From positions 123,839,259-123,903,258 of the forward strand of contig NC_089582.1 of NCBI RefSeq assembly GCF_019320115.1: a DNA stretch of 64,000 bases, given 5' to 3'. The position numbers and the translations under genes are program-made. This stretch comes from Miscanthus floridulus (taxonomy: Eukaryota; Streptophyta; Magnoliopsida; Poales; Poaceae). The notes under the pieces are model-generated. The model was not told where the DNA came from and made no database searches. It was given only the letters and a program-made list of their open reading frames with translations. Shown here piece by piece: positions 34,263 through 45,369 of this stretch (its first letter is position 1; each line of letters starts with the position of its first letter).

Positions 34263-36349
34263 CTAAAGGACTTGATCAACCATATATATATACTCACCGG
34301 AGTGCCTAGAGCCAGAGGAGTAGGAGGCACAACTAGAGCGAGCAGCGACTGGGGCACCCCCACACCCGGGAGAGCGGTGCCGAGGCTCGACATGAATGAG
34401 AACATGTCCTGCATCCTCTGTGCCTCGGCCACCCTCTAGTCCCTCAGGACCAACCACTCGGCCCTCTCGGCCTCCCTCTAGGCCCTCTCCCTCTCCCTCT
34501 CGACCCTCTCGGCCTCCCTCTCGGCCTCCATCCTCTCCACAGTGGCCTGCAATATTCAATCACCAAAGTTTAAACAATGCAAATGCAAGGTACATGTGTA
34601 AAAGTAATGAACGGCGAATGAAATAGAACTAACCTGGAGTGCCGCCATCTGCTGCAGTGTGCTCGCCTGCCGAGGTCGAATGGGGACGGAGGAGCTCATG
34701 CTATGTGCTCGGATCTGGGCGAGGTTGGGCACAGAGGTCGAGTCGACCATGTTGGAGGCCATCCAGTACCGGCCGTGCTGCTTCCCTCCTCTGAGCCTCA
34801 TCACGAGGTCGATATCAAGGGGCTAGGTGGCGGGGTCGAAGTCCTCCCCATGCCGCTCGCGGGCCGCCGAGGCGTAGTCGGTGAGCTTGCTGTGGACGCT
34901 CATGTTGCTGTACGCCTCGGGCCCGTCCTCCGGGTTGTAGACGGTGTCCGGGGCTGTCGCCTTGCCCTTGTGTGCCATGGCGTACACCATGAACTCGTTG
35001 CATTCCTGGCCATCATGCGACTGGGACTGCGAGGAAAACACAAAGACGATTAGAAGTAATGAGAATTGAGCGTTAGAACAAATAAATAAATAAGTGCGTA
35101 GCGTGTACCCAGGCCTGAGCGTACGAACTGAGGGGCCGGTTGCCTTGGTGGTGCGCCGGCCCACCCATCTGCAGGCGGCACTCCCGACAGAGGGCGTGCC
35201 TCTCCCTCCACTCATCGGAGACCCACTTGTCCACGATGGCCGCCCAACAGTCTCTGTGGGTGGCGCACCAAGAAGGACACATCTACATGCCATCAAGTAT
35301 TAGAAATGTTAGAATATAAAATGAAGGCTACCTATTCTTCATGGAATGAGTCAGTAACAATGTTTTATAACTTACTGTGGGGTACTACTCCCTGGTGAGT
35401 GTCATGGTCCTGGCCTCGCTCTTCCCTGGGTACCGACCAAGGACGTCGCATGAGTGGTTGATGCGGCACTACAGCCTCGCCTCGTAGTACAGGTCCGTGA
35501 CTCAGCCCCTGCATGCCCTGTCCTACACCTTCGTCACCCAGGTGGGGTCATGCCCCTCCTCCAACGTGAAGAAGTCCTGCATACAGACATCATGTGTCCT
35601 TTCATTATTTCAAGAATGTCTAATGAATTCATAGTATTGAGCAATGTAGTGTGATGTAGACTCACCCAGAACTCACGCCTGATCCGCTCCTGTACGGTGC
35701 CGTACACGGCGTCCACGGCAGAGTTGAAGTGGTCCCACGTCCAAGGAGGCGACTCAACCTGGGCGTGGGTGACCAAACCAGGGTAGTGCAGGCGGATCAG
35801 GCCGCCGATGATCCCATTGCACTGCCGATGATCGCCCTCGGACACAAGTTCCTAGTTCCTACAGGAGTCAGTAAGAAGAATTGTTAGTCCGCAGTTCGGT
35901 TTTCAGCATATGAACAAGAAGAGATGCAAAATGAACGGATACTTACTTGTCGCCCTTGGGACAAATCACCGGCCTCCTCTGAAACGGGATCGGCCGTGCT
36001 AGGAGCTGCGAGGACCCGCGCAAGTACGGTACCGATGAGGTGCTCGAAGTGGAACCCCCCGCCACCCCCCAGATGAAGTGTCACCCCCCGCCACCCCCCT
36101 AGAGGAAGTGTCACCCCCTCCTGTCTGGGGGGCCAGCTGCTGGTCCTCGTCGTCAGTGGTCGTCGTCCGGTCCTCCTCGGGCCGGGGGACGACAGACGAC
36201 TGCACCGCCCTCCTCGGACAGCCACGGGGGCGGCGGGCCGGACAGCTCCTCGCCTCCGCCTCCGCCTCCTGAGTCGTCCTCGCGTAGAGCGAGTTGCAGG
36301 TCCGGGTCCGCCTTCCGCCCGGCATTTTGTCGAGTGCCTGCAAATACAA
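34263..36349 (-). pseudogene. Second CACTA gene, Transposase_24-like (TNP1/TNPA-type) protein
   Basis: On the minus strand the pieces start near ATG 36325 (MPGGRRTRTC), followed by an acidic, serine/glycine-rich segment. Next comes FWVSLHHTT with a preceding TWDHFNSAVDAVYG block (35845-35640). A later exon gives APTETVGRPSW in one frame or the better HRDCWAAIVDKWVSDEWRERH in another (about 35270-35200), then ECNEFMVYAMAHKG (35010-34970) and a C-terminal coiled, arginine/glutamate-rich region. The HRDCWA...W.S.E block is the hallmark of plant Transposase_24 (PF03004). This class of protein binds subterminal repeats and regulates transposition. Exon borders and integrity could not be settled, so I mark it as possibly non-functional. 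Confidence 0.65.
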
Positions 36350-36442
36350 AGAGTAAACCAGTTAGCACAATATAGACAAATATAGAGATGCAAAATGAAC
36401 GAAACATAACTAGAAAATAATAATAATATAGTATTACATGAA

Positions 36443-39400
36443 TTAGAAATAATCTTTAGGATCGGTAGCGGCCGGATCATAAGTGTCGTCATCACTATCA
36501 ATATTGTCTAACATTTCCGCCTCATCTCCATCGTTGTCATCAATGGCAACGCCAAACCGTAATCGCTCAAGCAGTGCTAAGTCTTTGGCATTTTGCACCT
36601 CTTCTCCATCGTCCTCATCTCCATCGTCCTCATCAATGTCATTATCTACTTCCATGCCCATCAGCGAAAACATGTCTATGTCAAACGTGCCATCTAGCCC
36701 CTCGGGTTGATAGAACTCCCCTGTATATGTGTTTGGGTCAAAGTTGTAATCCTCATCGTTTGGGACAGGCACTTTGCCATGTGGTGATACCAACTGCGCA
36801 AGGTACCAACCCTCAAGAGTGGGATCTTTTTGGCACGCCCATGGAAGATAATAAACTTGCGTGGCCTATTGAGCCACAATATAGACATCGTCTCCTTGAT
36901 AGAGGGAATCTTGTCGAATTTCAACTTGTCCAATCTCAGGGGCTCTTCTCGTGACATTGGGATCGAACCAATAGCATTTGAATACGACTGGCTTATGACC
37001 TCCGCGAAGCTCAAAGTTGAGCTTGTATATTTCTTCGACTATGCCGTAGTAGTCGCGGTCATCGATGCCGGGCGTACAAACTCCAGTATTTGTGGTTTTT
37101 CGATTGGGCCGACTGAGCTCGTGGCTTCTTGTGTGGAAGCGATAGCCATTCACATCATATACGGTGAATGACTTGACCCTATAGGGGAAGCCTTTGACAA
37201 CCTATTTCAACTCTTCATCCATTTCCACATCCGTGCGTGCCTGTAAGGTGAGGGCGGATAGATCATTACTCGCTCGTAGGAGCAAAGTGGGATGTCACAG
37301 ATGGAACGATGTAAATTGGATGGTACCTTCTTTTTGAACCATGAAATGAAATCGGGCACACCATCTTTGAGAAGACTATCTTGTTCTTGAGGGGAAGGAT
37401 CCCTATTTCCTGTCCAGTATGTATTCAGAAATTCCCTAAAAAAGCAAGAGACAAGGGGGTTGGATAGATAGACGATAGTGGCGGCGTATGTAACAAGCTC
37501 ATTGAGAACTTACTACACATAAGGGTTCACTTCATCAAGGTTCAACAACACATACAACATGATAGTGCGCCACTCATCATTCCGCAAGGTCTTGGTGCTC
37601 GAAGCGCTTGCCCTGCCAAGTTGACCTTTGAAAAGGCTGAGATTTGATGACCTCTCGTCGGTGTTGTAACAAGGGATTGGATTGTGCACGCTAGGAAGGC
37701 TATCCTTATAGTATGATGTTGTGAAGTTTGACACCTCCTCAAGAATGAATGCCTCTGCCATGGATGCCTCAATTCTGGCTTTATTTCTACACTTTTTCCG
37801 AAGAACATTTAGACATCTCTCGATTGGATAGCACCAATGGGCTTGCACGAGCCCCCCCATTCGTGCCTTGTGAGGTAGGTGCAAAATCAGATGCTGCATT
37901 GAGAGGAAGAAGCCGGGTGGGAAGATCTTCTCCATCTTATAGAGCAACACAGGTGCCACTTTCTCTAAGTCATCAATCTCGGCCCGAGATAGCTCCTTGG
38001 CACAAAGCTGGCGGAAGAAATAGCTCAACTCTGCCAGGACGCGCCACACATGCTCGGGGACGAAACCTCTGGTCATCGCTAGAAGGAGCCGCTCAATCCA
38101 TATGTGGAAGTCATGACTCTTCATCCCTAACACTCGGCAAGTGGACACGTTCACTCCCCTCCTCAAATTCGCTGCATACCCATCAGGGAACATTAACGAC
38201 TGAACCCACTGACATACTTCCCTCCTTTGGTCCTTCTTCAAAACGAAATCGACCGAAGTCCTTTTCCATTTCTTCCCAGGCGCGGGAGTCTTCATCACTT
38301 GCTTTGGTCTATCGCACAGTGCTGCCAGGTCCACTCTTGCCTTAACATTGTCCTTTGACTTTTCTGTGTCCATGAGTGTTCCCCAAAGCGCCTCAGCGAT
38401 ATTCTTCTCTATGTGCATTAAATCAATGTTGTGTGGAAGAAGAAGATCGTTGAAATAGGGAAGCCTAGTCAAGCCCGATTTATGAGTCCACATGTGGTAC
38501 TGACCATATCCATCAAAACGACCTTTCTCTTTATCAACTTTGAGAGCCTCTATCTCAGCGTGGATCTCGGCAGCGGTCATCATCTGAGGTGCAGGATCTG
38601 TGACTTCAACACCTTTCATGAAGTTCTTGATGTCTCGTCTGAATGGATGGTCAAGGGGGAGGAACTGACGATGTTGGTTGAACGAAGAAAACTTGCCACC
38701 ACTCTTCAGCCAAGTGAACCTCACACCTGCCTTGCATATTGGGCATGGGAACTTCCCGTGAACACACCACCCGCAGAATAGGCCATACGCCAGGAAGTCA
38801 TGCAGGGAGTAGTGGTACCACACATGCATTGTGAAGTTTCTCTTTGTAGCTCGGTCGTATGTCAGTACCCCTTTTCCCAAGCATCGATCAAATCATCGAA
38901 CACAGGCTCCATGAACATACCCATATTATTCCCCGGATGTCCAGGAATTATCAGCGACAAAAATACGTTCTTGGGTTGAAAGATGACACTGGGGGAGATT
39001 TAGGGGTATCACGAACATAGGCCAACAAGTGTATGGGGCCATGGACAATCCATACAGGTTGAACCCATCTATTGCCAACGCTACACGTACATTACGAGCC
39101 TCCTCAGCTTTAACATGATGTATGCCATCGAAATGGGTCCAGGCATCACCATCCGATGGGTGTACCATCTTGTCTAGATTGTACCTTTTGTCATTTTTAT
39201 GCCATGTCATCTGTTTCGCGGACTCCTCTGTCATGTACCGTAGGACCTTCGTAGGGATACTCAGCTGTTCCTTCTTGCCATCACTAGTGTCGACCTCCAG
39301 GTACCTAGAGGATTTGCACTTTGGACAGTGCGTTGCTCCCTCGTGATCTTTCCTAAAAAGGACGCATCCATTCGGACAAGCATGGATCTGCTCATACGGC

Positions 39401-40074
39401 ATCTTAAGTGCACAAAGAAGTTTCTGTGACTCGTACAAGTTCTTCGACAGGATGTGATCCTCCGGAAGTAGGGATCCAAAAACTGCCAACATACCATCGA
39501 AGTTGTCCCGACTCATGCTAAACTGCGACTTCAACCCCATGATGCGTCCAATTGCATCCAACTGCGATACCGTTGTCTTTTCGTGCAAGGGCTTCTGCGC
39601 TGAAGACAGCATATCATAGAACACCTTTGCGCTTTCCTCTAGCTTCTCCTCCAATCCTTCACCAAACCGTGCCTGCTGAATGTCATCCATCCAGTCTGCT
39701 ACCCCGCCATCTCCATCATAATCCTCGAGACGCTGTCTCACCACCTCCTCTCTAATATGATCGGCTTCACCATGATGGATCCAGCGGGTATAGTTTGCCA
39801 TGAATCCATACTTGATAAGATCTTCCCCCATGAGCCTCTTAATTTTTCTTTTCTTGTTGCCACATCTGCTGCACGGACACGGCATCCGGGCTGACCCTTT
39901 AGCAGCCTCGCCAAATGCATGCTCCAGGAAAGCATTGGTCTTGGTCATCCATTCTAGGGTCATACTTGCGTGGCCCGTATACATCCACTCACGGTTATCC
40001 ATCCTCTGGCACATGCATATGTAAGCGAGTAATAAAAACTGTAGGTAAATCCACAAGGCGTTCCTACTATACAT
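36443..40074 (-). pseudogene. CACTA TNP2-like transposase, multi-exon, with frame lesions
   Basis: The N-terminal part (40074-38926) carries RMDNREWMYTGHA, the zinc-like CPCSRCGNKK block and VALAIDGFNLYGLSM, the start of the Transposase_21 (PF02992) core. The 38880-37513 part gives CPICKAGVRFTWL, the DLMHIEKNIAEAL block and a DUF4218-like segment (LPHKARMGGLVQAHWCYPIE). After an intron (acceptor about 37438) come FLNTYWTGNRDPSPQEQDSL and a DUF4216 segment (MNGYRFHTRS ... FKCYWFDP, 37153-36870). The end is an acidic tail. Lesions: an extra base in a C5 run near 38995 and a missing base in a G4 run near 38877 offset each other. A TAG at about 36866 replaces a codon in AQ*ATQVYY. The intact protein would cut and join the CACTA ends. 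Confidence 0.82.
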
Positions 40075-40101
40075 CTAATAGGTGAAGGATAGGTCCTAAT
40101 C

Positions 40102-40306
40102 CCACCCGAGGATGCGTAGATGAGGTTGGCTTCCATGGTCCGCTCCTATCCAAGACAGAATTTCGGCAGCACCTCCCCGCTGTTCTCCCGATACACGTCC
40201 TGGCAGGGAGATTGTGTATCAGGAGAACAACGAGGAGGTGGTGCCGAAACTCTGTCTCGGACAGGAGCGGGCCACGGAAACCAACCCATCTCCGCATCCA
40301 CGGGCT
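40102..40306. repeat. Imperfect hairpin inside the large CACTA
   Basis: Arms of about 95 bases (40102-40195 and about 40212-40306) pair at most positions. For example, GACAGAATTTCGGCAGCACC pairs with GGTGCCGAAACTCTGTC, and GTTCTCCCGATACAC with GTGTATCAGGAGAAC. The loop is short. A related motif (AATTTCGGCAACACCTCCCC) recurs near 40615. It lies at the 5' side of the transposase gene. Confidence 0.8.
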
Positions 40307-40970
40307 GTCCAAAAAACATGGACAATCCGAAACAGGTACAGAATTTGGTATGCAAAGATATACATACCAACGACCGTATCTCTTTCGGACGGGAGACGCC
40401 TAACTGGGGTTACACGAGATACAAGTATGGAAGATGGGTTATACCTAGGGTGTCGGTGAGGTCAGGCTAGTGGGGCGGTGGCGAGTCGCTGCAGTGGCGA
40501 GGCGACGCGGTGCAGGCAGAACCGCAACACCGACGAAGACGATCGGGGTCACCGAGTGCCTCCCAACGGTCCTCGTCCTGCAAAGAAAAGGCAAATGGTT
40601 AGACTCCATTGAAAATTTCGGCAACACCTCCCCTGCACGGAGAGGTTCCCAAAACTTGCAGAAAACATTAGCACGAAGGCCAACAATCACATGTATACCA
40701 AACATAGGCACGAAGGCCATCAACCACATACATACAACAATAACTACTACTAACACTAAAACTATGAACAATAACTACAACTACTACTGTCACTACGACT
40801 TACTAACTAATATTAACACTACTAATTAACTACTACTACTAACACTACTACTTACTAACTAATACTAACATTAGGGCATACCTTGCCAGCGAGAATGCGA
40901 AGACCGAGGGCCGGCGACGACAACGGGGACGACTGCTATGGCGTGAGGGTCAACGAACCGAGGCGGCACC

Positions 40971-41160
40971 TTTCTTCTCCTCTCTTCTCCTCTTCTCCCC
41001 TTCTCCTTCTCTCCTCCCCTCCTCCTCTCTTCTCCCCTGCCTCCTTCTCCTCCCTTCTCCTTCCTCTCCTCCTCCTCCCTTCTCTTTTTCTTCTTCTTCC
41101 TCCTCCCCTTCTCCTTCCTCCTTTCCTTCCTCCTCTTCCTCCTATCTCCTCCTCCTTCCT
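40971..41160 (+). repeat. Polypyrimidine tract (CT-rich), ~190 bp
   Basis: An almost pure C/T run of TTCTCCTCC-like units is followed by a GC-rich GCGGGCGCG stretch and a GTGTGCGT run. It generates spurious open frames on both strands. It probably belongs to the upstream or promoter region of the CACTA transposase gene. Confidence 0.85.
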
Positions 41161-41486
41161 ACTGCGGGCGCGCGGGCGCGGCGGGCGCGGGGCCAAGGTT
41201 CGTGGGCGCGCGGGCCGGGAGCCGGGCGCGCGGGGAGCCAGCGGCGGCGGCGCGGCGGCTCCGGCGGTGGCGGCGCAGCGGCTACGGCACGGCGGCGGGA
41301 CAGGCGCACGCGCGTGTGTGCGCGTGTGTGGTGTGTGCGTGGTGTGTGTGCGTGTGTCCGTTTTTTTATATTTCAAACCTCTTTGCCAAGTGCCAGATCC
41401 GGGGCACTCGGCAAAGAAAGTATTTTGCCGAGTGCCCCCGATCTGGCACTCGGCGAAATAAAAAATTAAAAAAAAATCCTGTCCTG

Positions 41487-42595
41487 GCTTTGCCGAGTGC
41501 CTAGGGCTAGCACTCGGCAAAATATTCACTTTGCCGAGTGTCAAGCCTTGGCACTCGGTAAAATATTGTTTTTGTTTTTTGCCACCAACTTTTTTTCTTA
41601 GATTTGTATTTGTACCATGAACAACATGTTTAAATTTGGCACAATTTCATTACTGTTTGCTATATTTCTTCACTTTATTTCGTTTTCTTGCAATTTTCCG
41701 GAAAATGTAGGTTTGAACTGCAGGTGCATCGAATAATAGTTTTGATCCATTCCAAAAATGTTATTCTTGTTTGTTAGTGTCACTTTATGCTAAATCTAGG
41801 AACTGTCTCCAAATTTCGATCAACGTGCTCACGGGACAACGTCGCGAACTTGCGTGCGAGTGGTTATTTAATTCTATAAAATTCAAACGAATCCCGAAAA
41901 TCATGAAACTTGACGAGATGTCGTGATATCACATGCATATGCGGTGGTAAAAATTTGAAAACATTTGGAGGACGTCATCACGTATGGTGTTCACAAACCA
42001 GGACATCATCACATGACGTCATCACGTATGGTGTTCATAAACCAGGACATCATCACATGATATCATGTGATGATGTCCTGGTTTGTGAACACCATACGTG
42101 GTGACGTCCTCCAAACATTTTCAAATTTTTACCACTGCATATGCATGTGATATCACGACATCTCGCCAAGTTTCATGATTTTCGGGATTCGTTTGAATTT
42201 TATAGAATTAAATAATCACTTGCACGCAAGTTTGCGATGTTGCCCCGTGAGCACGTTGATCGAAATTTGGAGACAGTTCCTAGATTTAGCATAAAATGAC
42301 ACTAACAAACAAGAATAACATTTTTGGAATGGATCAAAACTATTATTCGATGCACCTGCAGTTCAAACCTACATTTTCCAGAAAATTGCAAGAAAACGAA
42401 ATAAAGTGAAGAAATATAGCAAACAGCAATGAAATTGTGCCAAATTTGAACATGTTGTTCATGGTACAAATACAAATCTAAGAAAAAAAGTTGGTGGCAA
42501 AAAACAAAAAAAAAATTTTGCCGAGTGCCAAGGTTTGGCACTCGGCAAAGTGAATATTTTGCCGAGTGCTAACCCTAGGCACTCGGCAAAGCCAA
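41487..42595. repeat. Near-perfect 1.1-kb palindrome near the CACTA right end
   Basis: The sequence is its own reverse complement around a centre at about 42061 (ATGATATCAT). Both arms contain, in mirror order, GGCTTTGCCGAGTGCCTAGG, the GCCACCAACTTTTTTTC block, TTGGAGACAGTTCCTAGATT and TTTTACCAC...ATATGCATGTGATATCA. Few mismatches are visible. In the left arm, GACGTCATCACGTATGGTGTTCA occurs twice in tandem (about 41973-42035). Confidence 0.9.
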
Positions 42596-42891
42596 TATTT
42601 TGCCGAGTGCCAAACAGAAGGCACTCGTCAAAGAGGACAGCGTTGGGTACCGTTATCCCCAGGCGCCTCTTTGCCGAGTGCCCAACTTTGCCGAGTGTCT
42701 GGCACTGGGCAAAGTTTGGCTTTGCCGAGTGCCTTATTTTGCCGAGTGCCAGACACTCGGCAAAGCCCTATTTGCCGAGTGCCAAGTTTCGTCGAGTGCG
42801 GTACTCGGCAAAGGTGGCCTTTGCCGAGTGCCTGATATTTGGCACTCGGCAAAGATTTGAGCACTGGGCAAAGTCCCGGTTTTCTGTAGTG

Positions 42892-43440
42892 AGCGTCAGC
42901 CGATGAGTCCGGACAAACAAACCGGCTGCTCAACAATTCAGCCGAGTGTGCCCATCAACGATTCGCCATATTCATGCGCGACGGCTACAAAATCATATTC
43001 ATGCGACGGCTACAAAATGGTATGGCATCAACGACAGAACCAGCCAACCAAAAGTTGCGTGTGGGGGGCATCGGTGCATCATGCTCCAGCCCTCCTGCAG
43101 TCCAGCAGCGAATTCATATTGACAAATGACACCCCTACTATAGTTACTACCTGTAACTTTCTCGTGTGCATGAGCTTTGCCAGCAAAGGCACCCATCATC
43201 TCCAAAGATACAAGAGCCACTGCCTCTCTCCAAAGCACAAATAAGGAACATAAACAACACCTTTTGGAAAGTACCTAACTTTTCAGCCAATGATACCGAT
43301 TACCAAATACAGATAGCATCATACTCCAAGAACGCACCCAAAGAAACTTATATTCGTTAATTAATTAGAAACGAGTTCCTCTCAAAAGCTGAAAAGCTTG
43401 GTTTCTCCTTCTTGATATATAAATGAACCGTTAAATAGTA
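42892..43440. other. Intergenic, no gene recognised
   Basis: A small tandem (TTCATGCG-ACGGCTACAAAAT twice, about 42970-43018) is seen. Nothing codes for a recognisable protein. Confidence 0.45.
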
Positions 43441-43690
43441 CTACCTCCGTTCCCAAATAGAATGATGCTCTACTTATTTGTCCTAAGCCAGATTATTTTA
43501 GGTTTGACTAATAGTATGTTTATATAAAATACTTTTAACATTTATGACACCACATAGGTACACCATCGTGATGAATCTAATAACACTTAATTAGTTACTT
43601 AAATATTGATATTCTTTTGTATACACTTAGTCAAATCTAAGATAGTTTGATTTAGAACAAAACTATAGTATCATTCTTTTTGGGATGGAG
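43441..43690. mobile_element. Stowaway MITE, 250 bp, TSD TA
   Basis: CTACCTCCGTTCCCAAATAG ... TTTTTGGGATGGAG is flanked by TA. The interior TAAGCCAGATTATTTTAGG and the complementary TCTAAGATAGTTTGATTTAG fit the family. Confidence 0.88.
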
Positions 43691-44190
43691 TACGATCCAA
43701 GAATAGCTCAAGCTCAAACGATGACATACAACTGAGGCCAACTTAATTCCATGATGAACCATCTGAGAACCGTAAATACCAAGTACAGAAGTAGCTACGA
43801 GATACTGTAGACCACAAACCAACTGCACGAAATAGGATTACACCGGTGCGAAAGTAGTTTGCAGAACTTGACTAAGCTTCACAAGTCGCAACCAAACAAA
43901 GCAAAATCAGGGTCACAACTTTGCTTTACTAAAAAAATATCATAGTTGGATTGCAACTGGCCCTAAATCAACTGAGCAAATAAAGGTAAAATAAGGTGTA
44001 TTAAACAATGCCTCAAAAAAGAAGATTCATTCAACAAAGTCATTGAAAACATATATTGAACTATATTCAATTTGGTTTGTGAGTTGTCACCTAGGTGCTG
44101 AGGCGTACCCTAGACGCCACAGGATGCCACAGCACCTCAAGAACCAGGATGGCAACTACAGCAGTAGAGTCTCACGTAATCTGCATAACT
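43691..44190. other. Intergenic, no gene recognised
   Basis: AT-rich DNA without coding potential or a clear repeat boundary. Confidence 0.45.
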
Positions 44191-44407
44191 AGGGGCGTGT
44201 TTGGCTCCCGCCACACATGCACGTCACCACAGCTGCAGCCACGCCGCGAGTGCGGCGGACAAATCGTCCGACACACATTTGGCAAGCTGAGGCATCAAAA
44301 ATGAACTGGAGGCTGTGGCGGCTGCCAAACCTTCGGCAAGTTGCGGCATGGGTGTTTGGCCGGCATGCCACACTTGCGGCGCGCTGTGGACGCGAGCCAA
44401 ACGCCCT
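44191..44407. mobile_element. MITE with TIR AGGGGCGTGTTTGGCTC, TSD ACT
   Basis: The ends AGGGGCGTGTTTGGCTC and GAGCCAAACGCCCT are inverted repeats, with ACT on each side. The interior is GC-rich with complementary blocks (GCCACACATGC, GCATGCCACACTTGC). The superfamily could be Tourist-like or another 3-bp-TSD group. Confidence 0.7.
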
Positions 44408-45369
44408 ACTTCCCTTACTAAGCATATAAGGTTAATCTAATATAATAGCATAGCTCTATTGCAGCAATGTACTAAATGCAAACATGGCTTCGTCATACAG
44501 ATTGTCTTCTGATCCACAAAGAAACCCTTGCATAAAAAGGCAGGTGGAAGAACACTCTACCATAATAAAGAAATGTCGATTCTAGAGCAAAGCAAAGCAT
44601 GCACATTCTAGAACATGCTGACTGATTACAAATCACAGAGGGGGAGAGGTTTTCATACAGCACAATATAGATGACCCTTATATTGACTAAACTGTTGACA
44701 ATGTAAAGTTGGTGAGAGCTACATATGCCATTCTACTCACAAAGGACAGATTATTTAGGTTGCATTATGTTGAGATGTCATGGAGGTCAAGTTAATAGAC
44801 CAGAAAGGCAGAAAGTGAGGTTGTTCCAGATATATGTATGTAAATTCTTGTCTTATTTAGGCCATGTAGTTTAATGTCTTGCTGTAAATCTTCTATTCAG
44901 AAAAATAATGGCAGTTGCCCTAGTCCCTTTATATTGCATAAATGTAAGCAGTGAGAACTGTTCAATATCCAGACAATAAGAAGAGTAGGAGCTCACGGCA
45001 ACAGAGACTGTCCCTAGAAATATTTTCAGTAACGCCTACCTTCCTGAGCAGGAAAAAGGATGAGCTAAACTGATTACTCCATAAGTAGATGGCACAATTA
45101 GGAAGGTGCTCATCTTTGAAACAGAAAAATGAAGCTGCTTTTGATATAGAGAAGGAACCGACACAAGCATGATCGACCCCATTATGCTAGACCACCACAA
45201 GATATCATGCAATACAACTATCACCATGCTGTGTGCAATCAGTACAAACAACCCTCGTAGAACTAATAACAGTCTAATTCAGCAACTTTTAAGCATCAAC
45301 TATGATAAAAGCACGCATTATAGGTTCAACAAGATTAAGCATACCTACTTACCTTTAGGAGCATTCTAA
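44408..45369. other. 3' flank of the minus-strand F-box gene; no gene seen
   Basis: No exon or transposon boundary was recognised. Part of it is likely the 3' UTR of the F-box gene ending at 45370. Confidence 0.4.

Larger units (their letters stand above)
33287..42891 (-). mobile_element. Large CACTA transposon with transposase genes, 9.6 kb, TSD AGC
   Basis: The right end, inverted, reads CACTACAGAAAACCGGGAC. The left end reads CACCACTGCAGACGCC. AGC lies on both outer flanks (33284-33286 and 42892-42894). If the element began at 33290 (CACTGCAG) the TSD would not match, so three extra bases at the left end are likely. Dozens of TTTGCCGAGTGC / GCACTCGGCAAA subterminal repeats occupy 33300-33810 and 41390-42860. 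Two genes on the minus strand encode TNP2-like and Transposase_24-like proteins. Non-coding parts hold a hairpin (40102-40306), a polypyrimidine tract and a 1.1-kb palindrome. Frameshifts and a nonsense codon suggest that it is no longer fully autonomous. Confidence 0.9.

Noticed and set aside
40883..41544. Long open frames on both strands
   Set aside because: They come from a polypyrimidine/polypurine tract and TTTGCCGAGTGC repeats, which lack stops in several frames.
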